Shown here: positions 43,740 through 55,830 of the stretch, piece by piece
How positions within the stretch are numbered: the stretch's first letter is position 1
Layout of the letters: the number at the start of each line of letters is the position of its first letter
DNA from: Blepharisma stoltei
Lineage: Eukaryota; Ciliophora; Heterotrichea; Heterotrichida; Blepharismidae
Assembly (NCBI GenBank): GCA_914767885.1
Contig: CAJZBQ010000016.1
Coordinates: 496,001-560,000, forward strand
Direction: 5' to 3'
DNA: 64,000 nucleotides
The notes under the pieces: model-generated
Database searches by the model: none
Told to the model about the DNA's origin: nothing
The model's input: the letters and a program-made list of their open reading frames with translations, nothing else
Program-made: the position numbers and the translations under genes

Positions 43740-46700
43740 TTAAATATTATTTAGCTTCTTAGGCTCGATAGGACTTGTAGGCTTTACTGTATAATTTTTA
43801 ACTTTTAAAGGTTGTGGAGAATAATCATGATTTGATGAACTTGAAGGAGTGTTACAAACTGTTGCATTTTCTTCTGTTTTCTTATCGCTTGTAACACTTG
43901 CAGCATCTTCATTGAATGTTGAGAAATACGATTTATTTGGAACAACACTTGGCCGACTTCTAGCAATACTGGAGGCTCTGCTTCTGCTTCCTCTTTCTGC
44001 TCTCAGTTTTTCGACTTCTCTTACGAGCGTTTCTTTTCGTTTTTCCAATCTTTCAATAAGGTCTTGGCTTTCATTTTTTTCTGAAATTAAATGATCTCTA
44101 TCTAGTGCCCATTTTGCTTTTTCCTTCTCATATTCAATGTATATTGAATTCTTTTGCTGCTCCAAATCTTTAGCTCTCTGCTCTAAATCAGCTACTTGGC
44201 TTCTTAAAATTTCTTTATCGTGCTTAAGGTTTTCACATGTTTCCTTGATTTCTTTTTCCTTTTGTTTATTTAAAGCCTCTATTTCTTCTTTCAGCAGTTT
44301 TTCATTTTCTATGAGCTCTTGCACTTGATTTTCTAGCATTGCTGAATCTACATTCCTTACCCATTTCCCCCTTTAAATTGGAACAAAATATCGTTAAAAT
44401 TTCCATTTTTTGGATACCTTAATCTCTATTTGTATTGGCCTAAATTTAATGGAAAAAGTGCAATTAGAATGTTATTTAAACAGAGAATTCTTCATAAAAA
44501 TAAATTAAAATTAAATATTGAGTTCAACTTATTTTTTTTTAAACTTTTTATATAGAAAAAAAATGAATAATTAACCCCCTTTAAATTTGAATTGGATTTT
44601 TTATTCTAATTTAAGCGAGGAGGGGATGCTAGTCTTCTTTCCTGGTCGAGCTCATCTTTGATGATTTTCAGGTCTTTTTCAAGCGACCTTATTTTAATAT
44701 TTAAATCATTGACTGCCAATTGGTTTGCTTCTTGAAGCTCTTTGATTTGGTGATTATAATTCGCTTCAACAGACGAGAGTATAGAAGACTGATCTGTTTT
44801 ATCACGATTTCCTCTCTTTTGAAGCTGCTCCAAGGCTAGTTCAAACTTCCTTTGAGATTCAATTGTGCTGTTTCTAGCTTGATCTCTCTGTGAAGTCAAA
44901 AAGGTAACTTTATTTTCCCACAAAGTTTTTTCCCGATCAGCAGTTGCCAACAGCTCAGCTATTTTTCGCTCTAAGTCAGAAACATTTGTTTTTAATGCAT
45001 CATTTTCTTTTAATATTGTTGATTTATCGCGGATCACAACTCCATCTCTGCAGGCAAGCTGCTCTCGGAGATCTTTTATTTCTTCATTATATCTTTCTTC
45101 AGTTTCTTGCTTTTTCTGAGTCAGCTGCTCAACCTTTTCTTCTAAAAGTGATTTTTCTTTTTCGTAAATGGCTGTTTGTTTATTTATTTTGCATTGCAGT
45201 TCTTTAATAGTTCTTCTTTTCATATCAATTTTCTTCAAAGCTTTTTCTTTTTCTACACTCAATTTTTCTATCATTTCAAAGCCATCTTGTCCATTCTCCA
45301 TCTTCCACGACTTTGAAGAGCTTCCTCCTTTTTGGTTTTCTTGTATAGCTTTTTCTAAGTCAGCAATTTTTTTAGCTTGGAATTCAATATGCTGATTTGC
45401 GAGGGCGATTTCTCTTTTATACTCACTTTTCTTTTGGCTTATTTCATCAGCGAGCTTATGATTAGTTTTTTTGGCACAATCAAGCCTTTCAATGAAATTC
45501 ATTCTTTCTTTGCTCATTTGGTCTTTTACATCTTCAAGCTCTTTTTCATGGCTTGCAAACTTATTTTGTAGAGTTTCAGCCTTGAATTCCATACTAGCCA
45601 TTTCTCTTTCTTTTAAGGAAACTTCATTAACTAATTTTTCAATTTTCTCTAATAGAAGGTTTCTTTCATTGGTAAATGCTATCATAAATAAAATGGCATT
45701 CGGTTCGAGAGAAATTAGCTTTGCTAATTTTCTCTCCCTCATGGAATTTTATTTATAGGGTTAGGTTTTCACTCGAGAACTTCTGGGCAGCAATAGCGGT
45801 TTAACTCTGGGGATAACCAGAGGAACTGCTCCTCAGTCCTCTCAAGATTTCGGGCTTTTACCTCTCAGCACATCCCCACGGGAGGATGACCCTTAGGCGG
45901 AACACGCGCAGGAGCTGAGTCGAGCGACAAGAGCGACGGCATCGCGCCGGGTGAGACGTGCAGCAAGGCTGGTGAAGCAGGAGGAGTTGATAGAAGGCTT
46001 GGCAGGGCTGACCTGTTCCAAGATGGCTCGCCTACGTCACTAGTTTTGCCATAGGCCCTTTGGGCTGCGGCACTAGACACCTTAAACACCAGATAATTAA
46101 GTAAGTAAGGTAAATGCTATCATTTGGTTTTCTATTGCTTGAGCATGGGACGTTTGCATTGAGCTTATTTGGTCTTTAAGGCTTTGCAAATACACTTCCA
46201 AAGTTTCCAGCTTCTGGACATCCAAAGCTGCTTTATGGCGCACCTGTTGGATTTCTCGGGCCTTGGATTCTTGGAAGCCTTGCAGTTCATCCTGCAATGC
46301 GTTTATTTCTTCTTCGTACTTTTCTTGCTCTTCCCGAAGCCTATCTTCATACTCTTCACAAGCAATTGAGTATTTCTTTTCAAACCGCTCTTTTTCTTCT
46401 TTTACCCTCTGATCAATAATTGCTTTTTCATCACTATGCAGTTTCTTTAGCTGATTTAAGATTTGCTCATTTTCCAGCTTCAAGGCTGATATTTCTTTAT
46501 TATGTGCCAACGATAGTTCTTGTATTCTTCCTTCTAAGTCTTTGATTTTCTTTTTTGACTTAATTTCACAGTCTTCTGAGAGAGCTGTGACCTCGTTTTG
46601 CAATAATTTTATCTTCTCAATGTTCTTTTGTTTTTCAAAATTGAGAGCTTCCATAGCATCTTTATAGTCTTTTTCTTTGTTTTCGTATGATATTTTGATA

Positions 46701-49700
46701 GTTTCCATTTGCATTTCAGTGTCTCTTTTATCTGTTTTTAGCTGAAGAATTTCGTTTCCGAGTTCTTCTTTCAGCTGTTCAATAGCTTCTTCAGAAGATC
46801 TCAGCATGTCTTCATAGGAGTTTCTAATTTTTTCTATTTCAATTTGCATTTCTTCTTGTGTAAGATCACAGCTGACTCTGTTCAAAGTTTGCATCATGGT
46901 TTCATGCATCCTTCTTTCTTCTTCTAGCACTCTTTTAGACTCTAACAATTCTTGTTCTAGAAATTCTGATTTTTGTTGGAGTATTGCGACTTCTTTTTGT
47001 GTGGACGATACGCCGCTAGCTATCTGCAAGTCTTTTTCTTTTAGTTTTGCTTCAGTTTCAATCAATCGTTCTCGAAGATGCTTGAGTTCCATATCGATTG
47101 ATTTTTGGACATTTTCACATTCTTTTTTATAAAAAAGGTCCTTTTGGTCAAGTTTTTGCTTGAGAGCTTGGATTTCTTCTTTGCTTTCTTTTAATAAGTT
47201 TGAGAGCTGAAGCTCATTTCTGCTTGATATTAGCCTCAACTGCTCTATTTCAGATTCTTTGTCATTTAATGTGCCTTCAAAATCATTGAATTTTTCATTT
47301 TCTTGTGAAATTTTAGCTTGGAAGCTTTGAATTTGTTCTTCATACTTCACATGGATGTCTTTGATTGCCTGATTGTAATTTTTCTTCTCATTTTTCAATT
47401 CATTCAACAATTTTTGAGCTTTAATATTGCCTTCTTCTAGAGAGCTTTCAAGGAAATTTATTTTTTGTTGGAGGAGAGCTATTTCTTGTGCTTTTTCTGA
47501 TTCAATTTGATAAATATGCCTTTCAAGCTCTTTAGTTTTGTCTTCATACTCTGAAATCTTATTCAGAGAATCTTGAATTTCTTTTTGTGCATCAGATTTT
47601 ATATTTTTGACCAAATCTCTATTACCTTGTTCGATTTTTTCAATATATCCTTTCAAACTTTTAATCTGCTCGTGTAGATTTTTTTCTCTTTCTGCTAAAT
47701 TGCTTCTCTCACTTTCAAATGATGCAATTTTTTTCAAAAGGTCTTCTTTTTCTTTGTTATAGATTTCTTTCATCTGTGACATCTCTGAACTTACACAGAC
47801 TTTTGAGTTTTCTGAAGTTTCTCTATAAAACTTCAGTTCCTGACTCATTTGTCTTACTTTCCCCTTTGGCTAGCAATTTTTTTTACTATTATCAGAGGTG
47901 GGGAGCTATTAATCTAATTTAATTTATAAATTCATGTTTAGAATGCTAACTGTTTAAAATTCTATAAATAAAAACATTGTAGAGATTTCTAATTATAATA
48001 AAAAAAATTTTTGCTCACAGATGGAGAGGGTTGACTTTTCCAAAAAACAGGGATTCTTCTAATGGTTTTGATCGCTAACCAAAGAGGGAGTTAGAAAGCT
48101 TTCACTTGCAGCTGCTGTCACATTGTAGCAAAATTCCATCAAGCTTTCTTCTTTGCATCCTAAATTAGGTCCATGGCTTCTCACAAATTCTTGGAAATGC
48201 CTTAGCTCCCTTTCAAAGTCCATATAAGCCATGGTCCCTGATTTCATCTTGTTTGAAATCACTTTGAAATTCTCATTCATAAAGGCTGATAGAAAAGCTT
48301 TACTTGACTGTTCATTTTTTATAATCAAATATGGGAGTCTCTGCCATGTAGCCTCGACACTTATTTAATTATATACAGAAGGTTTACCAACCCAAAATAG
48401 ACAGCCACGCTAGATAAGCAATTCCAGAAGTAGTTGACTTAGCATAGTCTCCTATTCGCTTCTGATTTTGTCTCGTGAGAAAGGGAAAGCATGAAGTTGG
48501 AAAGGGAAAGCCACTGCTAAGCTTATAAACTCTCAAGCATGAAGCTAGGAGCTATAGCATGGACTTCAAGTTTGTCTTTTCCGATAGTTGACCAGAAGGG
48601 ATTTTCTGTGGAGAAAACCAAACTATTCTATCCATCCATCAAAGAGGGCCACCGAAATCTATAGTTTGCCCGCTCAAAACAGGAGACTCAATGCAAGGAA
48701 GAGGTGATTACAGTAAGCGAAACTATGGCTGTCCATGGCATCAGGAGCTGAAAAAGGAGCAAGGTGTTGTTCGAGATAGCTTGACAAAAAAAATACCTCA
48801 ATCGTTAATCTTCAACTCAGATAATTCGAAAAGCGGATTAATCTCTTGTCCACTCTTAAATTGGAATATAATATAGGTAGAATGTCTATTTTTTGGGTAC
48901 TTTAAACCTTTAAATTGGAATATAATTATTTTTCAATAATAAAATTTTATAGGTAAAAGCCAATTTTTTATAAAATTAGCTTTGATATAATTTAAAGGAA
49001 AAAGTGCAAACATAACGTTATTTAAGCAGTTACCACATTGAGTCGATTATTTTTTTAAATTAATTCTTTAAAACAAATTCAAATAGAATAGATTGTATTC
49101 GATCTATTTTTTTTAATTCTTTTTTATTAATGCAAAATTCAATATAATCTTAATTTAAAAAAATAACCCCGTTTTAAATTGGAACAGGAATTTTTGTTCC
49201 AATTTAAAAAATGGACATTCTTGGTAATGGACTAACATTATGGCTACTCTTTCTATAATTTTAAGTTTAAGACTGCTCATTTTCTATTTTAAGATTTTCA
49301 AATTTTTCATGTATTTTTTCATTTAAAGTTTCCAGTAAATTTTTTGTGTCATATCCAATGGAGTTTGAAAAGTAATGCGCAAGTGCTAGTTTTTTTGCGT
49401 CTTTATGAATTAATTTGAGTTCTTTTTGACTTACTGGAAATTTTTGAGAGGTATAATCCATAATGGTAGAATCATAAATTTCATTGGCAGAGTCCATAAC
49501 TCTTTGATTCTCATAAATGCACATGCTAGTTCATAGACTCTGTATATCGGGAATTGATCTTTTTTTGACAGATTCAATGCATTCCTTTATTAAATTTTTC
49601 AAGACCTCCTGAGGTACTAATAAATTATAAAGGGAGTCTGCTGAAGTTAATCTGGAGAAATCATCCTTTAGCTTATCAATATAACTCACCAATGTAGCAT

Positions 49701-50124
49701 CTTCTTGATCTATGCAGATATTTGAAAGCATATTTGAGATTTCATTGCTATTTATAGGTCTTCGAAAATTATAGCAAGAAATATTTGAAAAATAATTGTT
49801 CAATATCTGTAAAAAGTTCTGTGGATCGCTCTTCTTGGTGTTTTCTTCTTCATTTTTTTCTGAATTGCATTTGTAAAGCTGATTTCTTGGCTTTTCTTCT
49901 TTCAAAAATAATGGCGGTGCTGGAGGCTCATTCAAATTTGTGCTTCGTTCTTCATCCATACAGGAAAGGTTTTCAGATGTTTGTGAGGGGCTTAAAATGG
50001 CTTTTTCGTCTCTATAATCAGATTCTTCACATGAGGAAATATTGGATTGTTGAAAATCATGATTTGATGTAATGCTTGCATCGCTATATGTTTCATATTC
50101 AATAAGATCTTCAGGCTTTTCCAT
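43740..50124 (-). CDS. Giant coiled-coil protein, 1490 residues, four insertions
   Basis: Reconstructed from 50124 down to 43740 by removing 48320-49284, 47855-48091, 45671-46108 and 44358-44629; the result is exactly 4473 bp in frame. The N-terminal 360 residues are acidic and partly globular; then about 1000 residues of long heptad coiled coil (Glu/Lys/Gln/Leu-rich); then a basic Ser/Arg tail ('GSRSRASSIARSRPS'). Joins: 'ENLKIKNEQSSKAFL', 'SESFLRQMSQELKF', 'QMIAFTNERNLL', 'ERRLRNVDSAMLENQ'. Likely a structural (centrosomal, basal-body or cortical) protein by composition; the exact family is not recognisable. Confidence 0.8.
44358..44629. mobile_element. Worn family B MITE-IES in the coiled-coil gene
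   Basis: TA 44358-44359 and 44630-44631. Left end has CCCCCTTTAAATTGGAACAAAA; the right end keeps only traces (TTCTAATTTAAGCGAGGAGGGG). 272 bp; removal restores the frame. Confidence 0.82.
45671..46123 (+). mobile_element. Retroposon-like insertion with 15-bp target duplication in the coiled-coil gene
   Basis: Insert 45686-46108 between two copies of GGTAAATGCTATCAT. On the plus strand it starts AAATAAAATGG, the same start as the insert in ABC transporter copy 1, and ends in AAGTAAGTAAG. Very GC-rich in the middle (45.88-46.05 kb). Removal of insert plus one copy (438 bp) restores 'QMIAFTNERN'. Confidence 0.85.
47854..48093. mobile_element. MITE-IES related to families A and C, in the coiled-coil gene
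   Basis: Element 47857-48090, flanked by TTA (47854-47856, 48091-48093). The right end reads CCTCTTTGGTTAGCGATCAAAACCATTAG inward, keeping the CCATTAG spacer of family A while its 19-mer is like family C, so it bridges the two. Removal joins 'SESFL' to 'RQMSQEL'. Confidence 0.82.
48320..49284 (+). mobile_element. Composite insertion (retroposon-like plus worn family B MITE) in the coiled-coil gene
   Basis: TA 48320-48321 and 49285-49286, within a 16-17 bp direct repeat ATARAAAATGARCAGTC (gene sense, two mismatches). The lower part (about 48.32-48.85 kb) is GC-richer and on the plus strand starts ATAATCAAATATGG; the upper part (about 48.85-49.22 kb) has TTAAATTGGAAYA words of family B; a TTTTAAGTTTAAG tail abuts the upper repeat. 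965 bp; removal restores the frame. Confidence 0.75.
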
Positions 50125-50196
50125 TTAAAATATGTATATGAATTTATAAATTCTAAATATTTTATTTAATCTAGAGTTTGTCTAAGTTTAGAGCAC

Positions 50197-50590
50197 TAAC
50201 TCTCCCCCCCCCCCTCCGTGAGCGAACAAAACCATTAGAAAAATCGCCATTTTTTGACCAAAAACCCACCCTCCGTGAGTGAACAAAAATTTTTTTTAAT
50301 AGAAAAAAATTTTAATGGAAAAAAATTTTGATATATAAGTGATAATTAGTATAATGAAATCTAGAGCTAATTCTGTTTAATTTTAAACAAATTGCGTTTT
50401 AAAACATAAATTTTGCAAATTAAATTAATATTTGCTTTCCAATTTTTGCAAATTAGGATTTTTTTAAATTTCGAAAAAAATATTTTTTATAAAATTTTAT
50501 ATATAAATTTTTTTTAAAAAAAAAAATTAACCCCCCTCCGTGAGCGAACAAAATTTTTTTGTTCGCTCACGGAGGGGGGGGGGGGAGTAA
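50197..50590. mobile_element. Family A MITE, intergenic
   Basis: Element 50200-50587, TAA-flanked. Two-copy end left, hairpin end right. Between the divergent starts of the coiled-coil and sulfurtransferase genes. Confidence 0.9.
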
Positions 50591-50739
50591 GGGTTTAGAT
50601 CTTTCATAAATTTTTTTATTAGTATTAAAATTTGGCAAATTAATTGAAGTAAAATACATCAATCGACTGATCTATATAAATAATAGATTTTTCTTATTAG
50701 ACTCTGACAATTTCAACGTTTTAGACAAGATAATTGCAA

Positions 50740-51816
50740 ATGGTCAGCAATGATAATTATATAGAGTCAAAATTTAATAAAATGATAAGAAGATTCCATT
50801 CAACTTTAATTAAAACCCATGAACTTGCAGATTTAATGCTACAAAGGGTCCCCATATATATTATTGATGCAAGCTATGACATCCCTGGAGTCTCCGGAAA
50901 TTCAAAGTCAGAGCATTTTAAAACCCGACTGCCAGGGGCTAAATTCTTTGAAATTGACGAAGTTTCAGACAAGACTAATTCTCTCCCACATATGATGCCT
51001 ACACTTGACACATTCGTGGACTTTATGAAAAAGCTACGTATAAAAAATGACGATAATTTGCTAGTCTGCTATGACAGATATGGAGCATTCACATCTCCAC
51101 GTGTATGGTACACATTTAAATGCTTTGGTAAGAAAAACATTGCAGTATTAGATGGAGGACTTCCCAAATGAGTATCAGAAAATCTCCTTACAGAGAGTTC
51201 TGAATATGAAATCTATCAAAACCCTGAAGGAGAAATCAATGAAGATTATAATTACCAATTTGATAAGAAAAAAGTGAAAAATTTTGAAGCTATGACATCC
51301 TTTTTTGCCTTGTTGGGCTCCAGAACTTCTGTTCCACAAACTAATACTCAAATTCTTGATGCAAGACCACCTAAGCGCTTTTTAGGAATCGACCCAGAGC
51401 CCAGGGAAGGAATCAGAAGTGGCAATGCAAGGGGCACGAAAAACCATTGTTTCAAGTATAATTTCAAAAGTGATGGAACTTTCAAAAATCCTGAAGAACT
51501 GAAGAAGCATTTTATAGAAGCAGGAATTAATATGGATGAAAGTGCCCATACTATTCATATGTGTGGCAGCGGGATCTCAGCTTGTGTCAATATACTTGCA
51601 ATGGAACTTGCTGGCAAAACAAATAATTCGCTATATGATGGATCTTGGACTGAATATGCAACAAGATTTCCTAAAGAAGAAGAAAGGGCGCCTAGGGTTA
51701 AATCAATTCTGCAAAGTGAATATATGAAGCATGTAAAGGAAAGGTTTGATTTGAAGTCAAACCCGGAAGATGCAATAAAAAAAATGGAAATGCTGACAAA
51801 AATGCTTAAAAAATAA
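50740..51816 (+). CDS. Rhodanese/3-mercaptopyruvate sulfurtransferase-type protein
   Basis: Two rhodanese domains. The first has 'YIIDASYDIPG' and 'LLVCYDRYGAFTSPRVWYTFKCFG', then 'VLDGGLPKW' where W is TGA; this Trp is nearly invariant in the family and gives direct evidence for the code. The second has 'QILDARPPKRFLG' with 'GIRSGNARGTKN' and the active-site Cys in 'IHMCGSGISACV', the CG[ST]G loop typical of mercaptopyruvate sulfurtransferases. The N-terminus ('KMIRRFHSTLIKTHEL') could be a mitochondrial leader. 358 residues; no insertions. Confidence 0.93.
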
Positions 51817-52041
51817 TATTTAAGACACAAAATTAATTTAAAATAGCGTCATTGTTAGCACTGCATTTAAGAAATAACAATTCTAGATAATAAATAAAGA
51901 TTTAGACTTGTAAAAAATTGAATTACGTGAATAGAACAGTTTTAAGAATTAATTAATGCTGAATTATTAAGATATTTTGGATAAGATTACTATATTTTAT
52001 GTTTTTATACGAAAAGCTATCTATTAATCAATTCCTAACAC

Positions 52042-55014
52042 TTATATTGGAGTTCTTGGTATTTTGCTTCTTGAAGTGAATGCTTTTGTGTAGTCAATCT
52101 GTTCACTCTCCGCTTTTTCTATTTTTGGAGGCTGCAAATCAGCTGCAGGCACAACTCTTGTATCTTTTCGTTTAGGACTTTCCCTCATCAAGACTTCTAA
52201 TTTCGTGGAAGAGTCAGAAACTTCTCTCTGCTTAGCATTTGGCTGTTCTGTTGACGACCTCTTTTTCTTTGGTTCAGAACTATGAGGGCCTTGCTGTGAA
52301 TATTTTTCTCTTAAAAGCCCTTCTCCAGTAAGCACTCCTTGCTGCACAATGATATCGTCCATATCTTCTTCTTCCGCAATCAAATCATCCCCTTCAAATT
52401 CCTCATCTTCAACTTCTTCTTGCTCATCTTCTGTGCTGCTTTCACTTTCTCCTTCATGTTTAATTTGTTCCAATATGAACGATATTTGCCTTTTTATGCT
52501 TTCTTCAGCATTGATGCTTAGATTTCTCAGTCTCTTTTCCATCCCAATTTTGATTGCTGCTTCTTTCATGCTTTGCCGTGTAAGGATCGAGTATAATGTC
52601 CCGTTAATATAAGTTTTCACTTGGGTGTTGCTATGGTTTAAAAATTTATTCAGCATGGTCATTACATCTGAGGCATGCTCTTCTAGTTTGTTTTTTCCAG
52701 CTTTTCTGAGTGATAGATTCATCAACAAAGCTGCAGCATATTCTAATGTATAGTCTCCAATGTTGTCAAGGTCATATTTCAGTATTTTCATAAGCCAGTC
52801 CAGCATATTGAGCTCTATCATTATTGACTGTGCAGCTTTTCTCAGAGACAATTTTTGCAGCACCCCCAAAGCATTTTGCCGTAAAATGGTATCTTGTTTT
52901 TCTGAATATAAAATTTGTACAAGCAGAGCTATCAAATTGTCTTTTTGTAATAAATAAGAGCGTCCTTTGCTTTCAGACGAAATTACGTTGAGGAATCTTA
53001 CTGTAAATTCTTTCACTCTGCGGGTCGAAGTCAAGAGCTGGTCGAGTAAAAGGTCATGAGGCTTTATTGTGCAAAGGATATTAAATCGGATATAGTTTTC
53101 AAGCTGTTCTTTTCTAACAGAAAATTGAGAACGAGTTAACCTCCATCTCACTCCCCCCCCTTTAAATTGGAACTAAAAATTTTGCTCCAATTTAAAGGGG
53201 GGTTAATTTTTTTTTTTTAAAAAAAAAATATCAATATAAAATTTTTTATAAAAAAAAAATTTTTATATATAAAAATTTTAAAAAAAAAATTCAAAAACTT
53301 ATCGAGTTAGATTATAAAATTTGTTTAATAAAATGCTATTTACTCTTTATCCATTAAAAAAAAGCAAGATATAACTAAATTTTCATTATTAGTTAATACG
53401 CCACTATTAATTGGTATCAAAATTATTTACAAAAAAATTATTATTGTTTTTGATAAAAAAAATAAAAAAAAAAATTTTAGAAAATTTATCGATCAAAGTG
53501 CTAATTTTGTTTAAATAAGATGTTATTTATACTCTATTCTTTAAAATAAAGCAAGAAATAAGTAAATTTTGAAATTTTATAAAGAATTCCTATTTAATTT
53601 ATATCAAAACTATCCAAATAAAAAAATATCATTTTTATCAACAAAAACAAAAATTTTTTTGGAAATTTTTAAAACAAAAAATTAATTTTTTTTTTAAAAT
53701 TTAGCAATTAAGGATAATAAATTTATTTAAATAAGATGCTCTTTATACTTTGTTTCTTTAAAAAAGAGCAAGATATAACTAAATTTTTAATTTTAGTTAA
53801 GAAGAAAACATTTAACTTATATCAAAAACTTTTTAGATAAAAATTATATATAATTTTTTTATTATAAAATTAAATTTTGTTCCAATTTAAAGGGGGGTTA
53901 AATTTACCAAAAAAGTGGAAATTTTACCGATATTTTTGTCCAATTTAAAGGGGGGGGGAGTCAGTGCTTGTAAAATTGCACATATCTGTAGATCGTCTTG
54001 CAGAGAAGAAATATCACGGATTATACTTGCGTAGTTTATAGGTGGCAGATAGGAATAGCCTTTGATCAGACGGATTTCACTAGACTTGAAAAATGAAGGC
54101 TGAGGTGATGGATTTTCTATAAGTTCTTGGCTAGGTTTATTTATTATTTTATCGAATTTTGCTAATTTCTCATAGGCAGCTCTTGATAAGCTTTCATTTA
54201 CAGCTTTTCCAGTCAGAGAAAGCTGTAATAATTTGCTGAACTCTTTTGCAGTTTGATATATTTCTCTGCATTGGATTTCCCAGTTATTTGGCTGCAGATG
54301 ACTCTGCTGCGCTACTAAAATTTCATTTTCATGCTTCAGATTTTGAATTTCTTTTTCCAATGCTTGACTCCGTTTTGAATCCTCTCTCCCTCTTGACTGT
54401 GTGCGGGAGTTTTCCATATAAGTCATATACATTTTGTCTAGAATTGTAGGAACGGTTTGTGGGTCTTTTTCCTGGATAAAATTCCCCACTCTGAGCTTCA
54501 GCTCATTCAGCCATTTCATAGTAAACAAGTCCTTAAAACCTTTATGGCCAATTGGATTCGGCATATAAGGCAGTGCGTAAAACGGAAGGATTTCTTCAAG
54601 AGAAGCTAGCGCTGGGCCTCTAGACTCTAGAAAGTTTTTTAAATCGTTCATGTTTTGTTTGAAGACTTTATTGTTTGGGTCTTTTATCGATGCTCTGCCT
54701 TTTATGTCATGGCAAGGATAAATTGCAAAGAATACTCTGATATAAAATTCCAAAACTTGCCCTTCAGTGCTGGACTTGAGTTCTTGGGAGACATTGCTGT
54801 TCCATATATTGAAAAATGACTCTTTTTCTCCGTTATCTAAGGCGTGATTTAATGAATCGAAAAACATTGACTTGCCCACTGTGTGCTCTCTCTAAATGAG
54901 GATTACTTCGATTGATTGAAGAGTTTCAGTATATCTGTGTTCATGTAGATATTCTTTGATAGCTTCAATTATCGCTTGGTGATTTGGCTCTCGTGAAATT
55001 TGAGAAACTTGCAT
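52042..55014 (-). CDS. ARMC9: ARMC9-like protein (LisH plus armadillo repeats), ciliary base
   Basis: Start at 55014; a 15-nt intron (54892-54906) lies in the LisH region ('IIEAIKEYLHEHRYTETLQSIE' + 'REHTVGKSMFF'). Then 'FYIRVFFAIYPCHDIKG', 'EEILPFYALPYMPNP' and a coiled coil. The MITE at 53151-53963 splits 'ICAILQAL' from 'RWRLTRSQFSVR', a stretch close to what I recall of animal ARMC9. The armadillo part includes 'YTLEYAAALLMNLSLRKAGKNK'; the tail is acidic then basic. 714 residues. In animals ARMC9 works at the basal body and cilium, which fits a ciliate. Confidence 0.88.
53148..53963. mobile_element. Long family B MITE-IES at a TCA site, in ARMC9
   Basis: Element 53151-53960, flanked by TCA on both sides. 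Hairpin end left, two-copy end right. The interior carries internal repetition: words such as AAGCAAGATATAACTAAAT and AGATGCTATTTACTC recur about three times at roughly 150-170 bp spacing. 813 bp. Confidence 0.9.
54892..54906 (-). other. 15-nt intron in ARMC9
   Basis: On the minus strand GTAATCCTCATTTAG, ending in an in-frame TAG. Removal joins the LisH helix to the rest of the protein. Confidence 0.9.
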
Positions 55015-55262
55015 GATTATTTATTTAAGTAGTTTAAGAAATAGGATAAAGATAAAAATTTGAATTATTAGGGAGTAAAAAATACTAGGTTGAAAAATAC
55101 ATGATCTTAGCGAGAGAGGCTATTCTAAATATGAACAAAATAACCATTTTTAGAAAATTCGAATTAAAATTTTTGAAGTGTTATATACATAGATTTTTTA
55201 TAAGAAATGAATTATCAGTTGTTAACTATTTAAACATCCTTACTAGCTGTTAGAAAATTTTC

Positions 55263-55631
55263 TAACTCCCCCCTCCGTGAGTGAACAAAAAAAAAAATTT
55301 TGTTCACTCATGGAGGGGGGTTAATTTTTTTTTTTTTAAAAGATTTATATATAAATTTTATAGAATTTTTTTTTCTTCGAAATTTTAAAAAAAATCTTAA
55401 TTTGCAAAAATTGGAAAGCAAATATTAATTTAATTTATAAAATTTATATATTTTAAAAAGCAATTTGTTTAAAATTAAACAGAATTAGCTCTAGATTTCA
55501 TTATAATAATTATCACTTATATATCAAAAAATTTTTCCATAAAAAAATTTTTTGTTCACTCACGGAGGGTGGCTTTTTGGGCAAAAAATAGCGATTTTTC
55601 TAATGGTTTTGTTCACTCACGGGGGGAGTAA
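55263..55631. mobile_element. Family A MITE, intergenic
   Basis: Element 55266-55628, TAA-flanked. Hairpin end left, two-copy end right; the outer poly-G run at the right is shortened. Between the divergent starts of ARMC9 and the E2 gene. Confidence 0.9.
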
Positions 55632-55830
55632 GTTAGAAAATAATTTTTTTTTAAATTTTAATCATTTCGTTAAGCATGCAATAAATATATCGCATCCAAA
55701 AAAATAAAAGTAGCATGCTAGGTTTACTTAGAAGCATCAAACAATAACGAATAGGATATAATATTTAAAAAATCGAATTAAAATTGAATAATTATCATAG
55801 ATTCTACAAATATGGTCTTTAATAATATTA

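Noticed and set aside
45865-46089. GC-rich minus frame of 74 residues
   Set aside because: Lies inside the retroposon-like insert; no family match recognised and high GC makes open frames likely by chance.
44137-47132. Hydrophobic, Phe/Ser-rich plus-strand frames at 44-48 kb
   Set aside because: Antisense to the heptad coiled coil; Glu/Lys codons read backwards give Phe/Leu/Ser.
49255-49290. Coiled-coil gene ending at 49267 with a separate gene starting near 48328
   Set aside because: Both sides share the AATGARCAGTC repeat and fuse in frame at TA; total length then is an exact multiple of three. The two-gene reading remains possible but is less likely.
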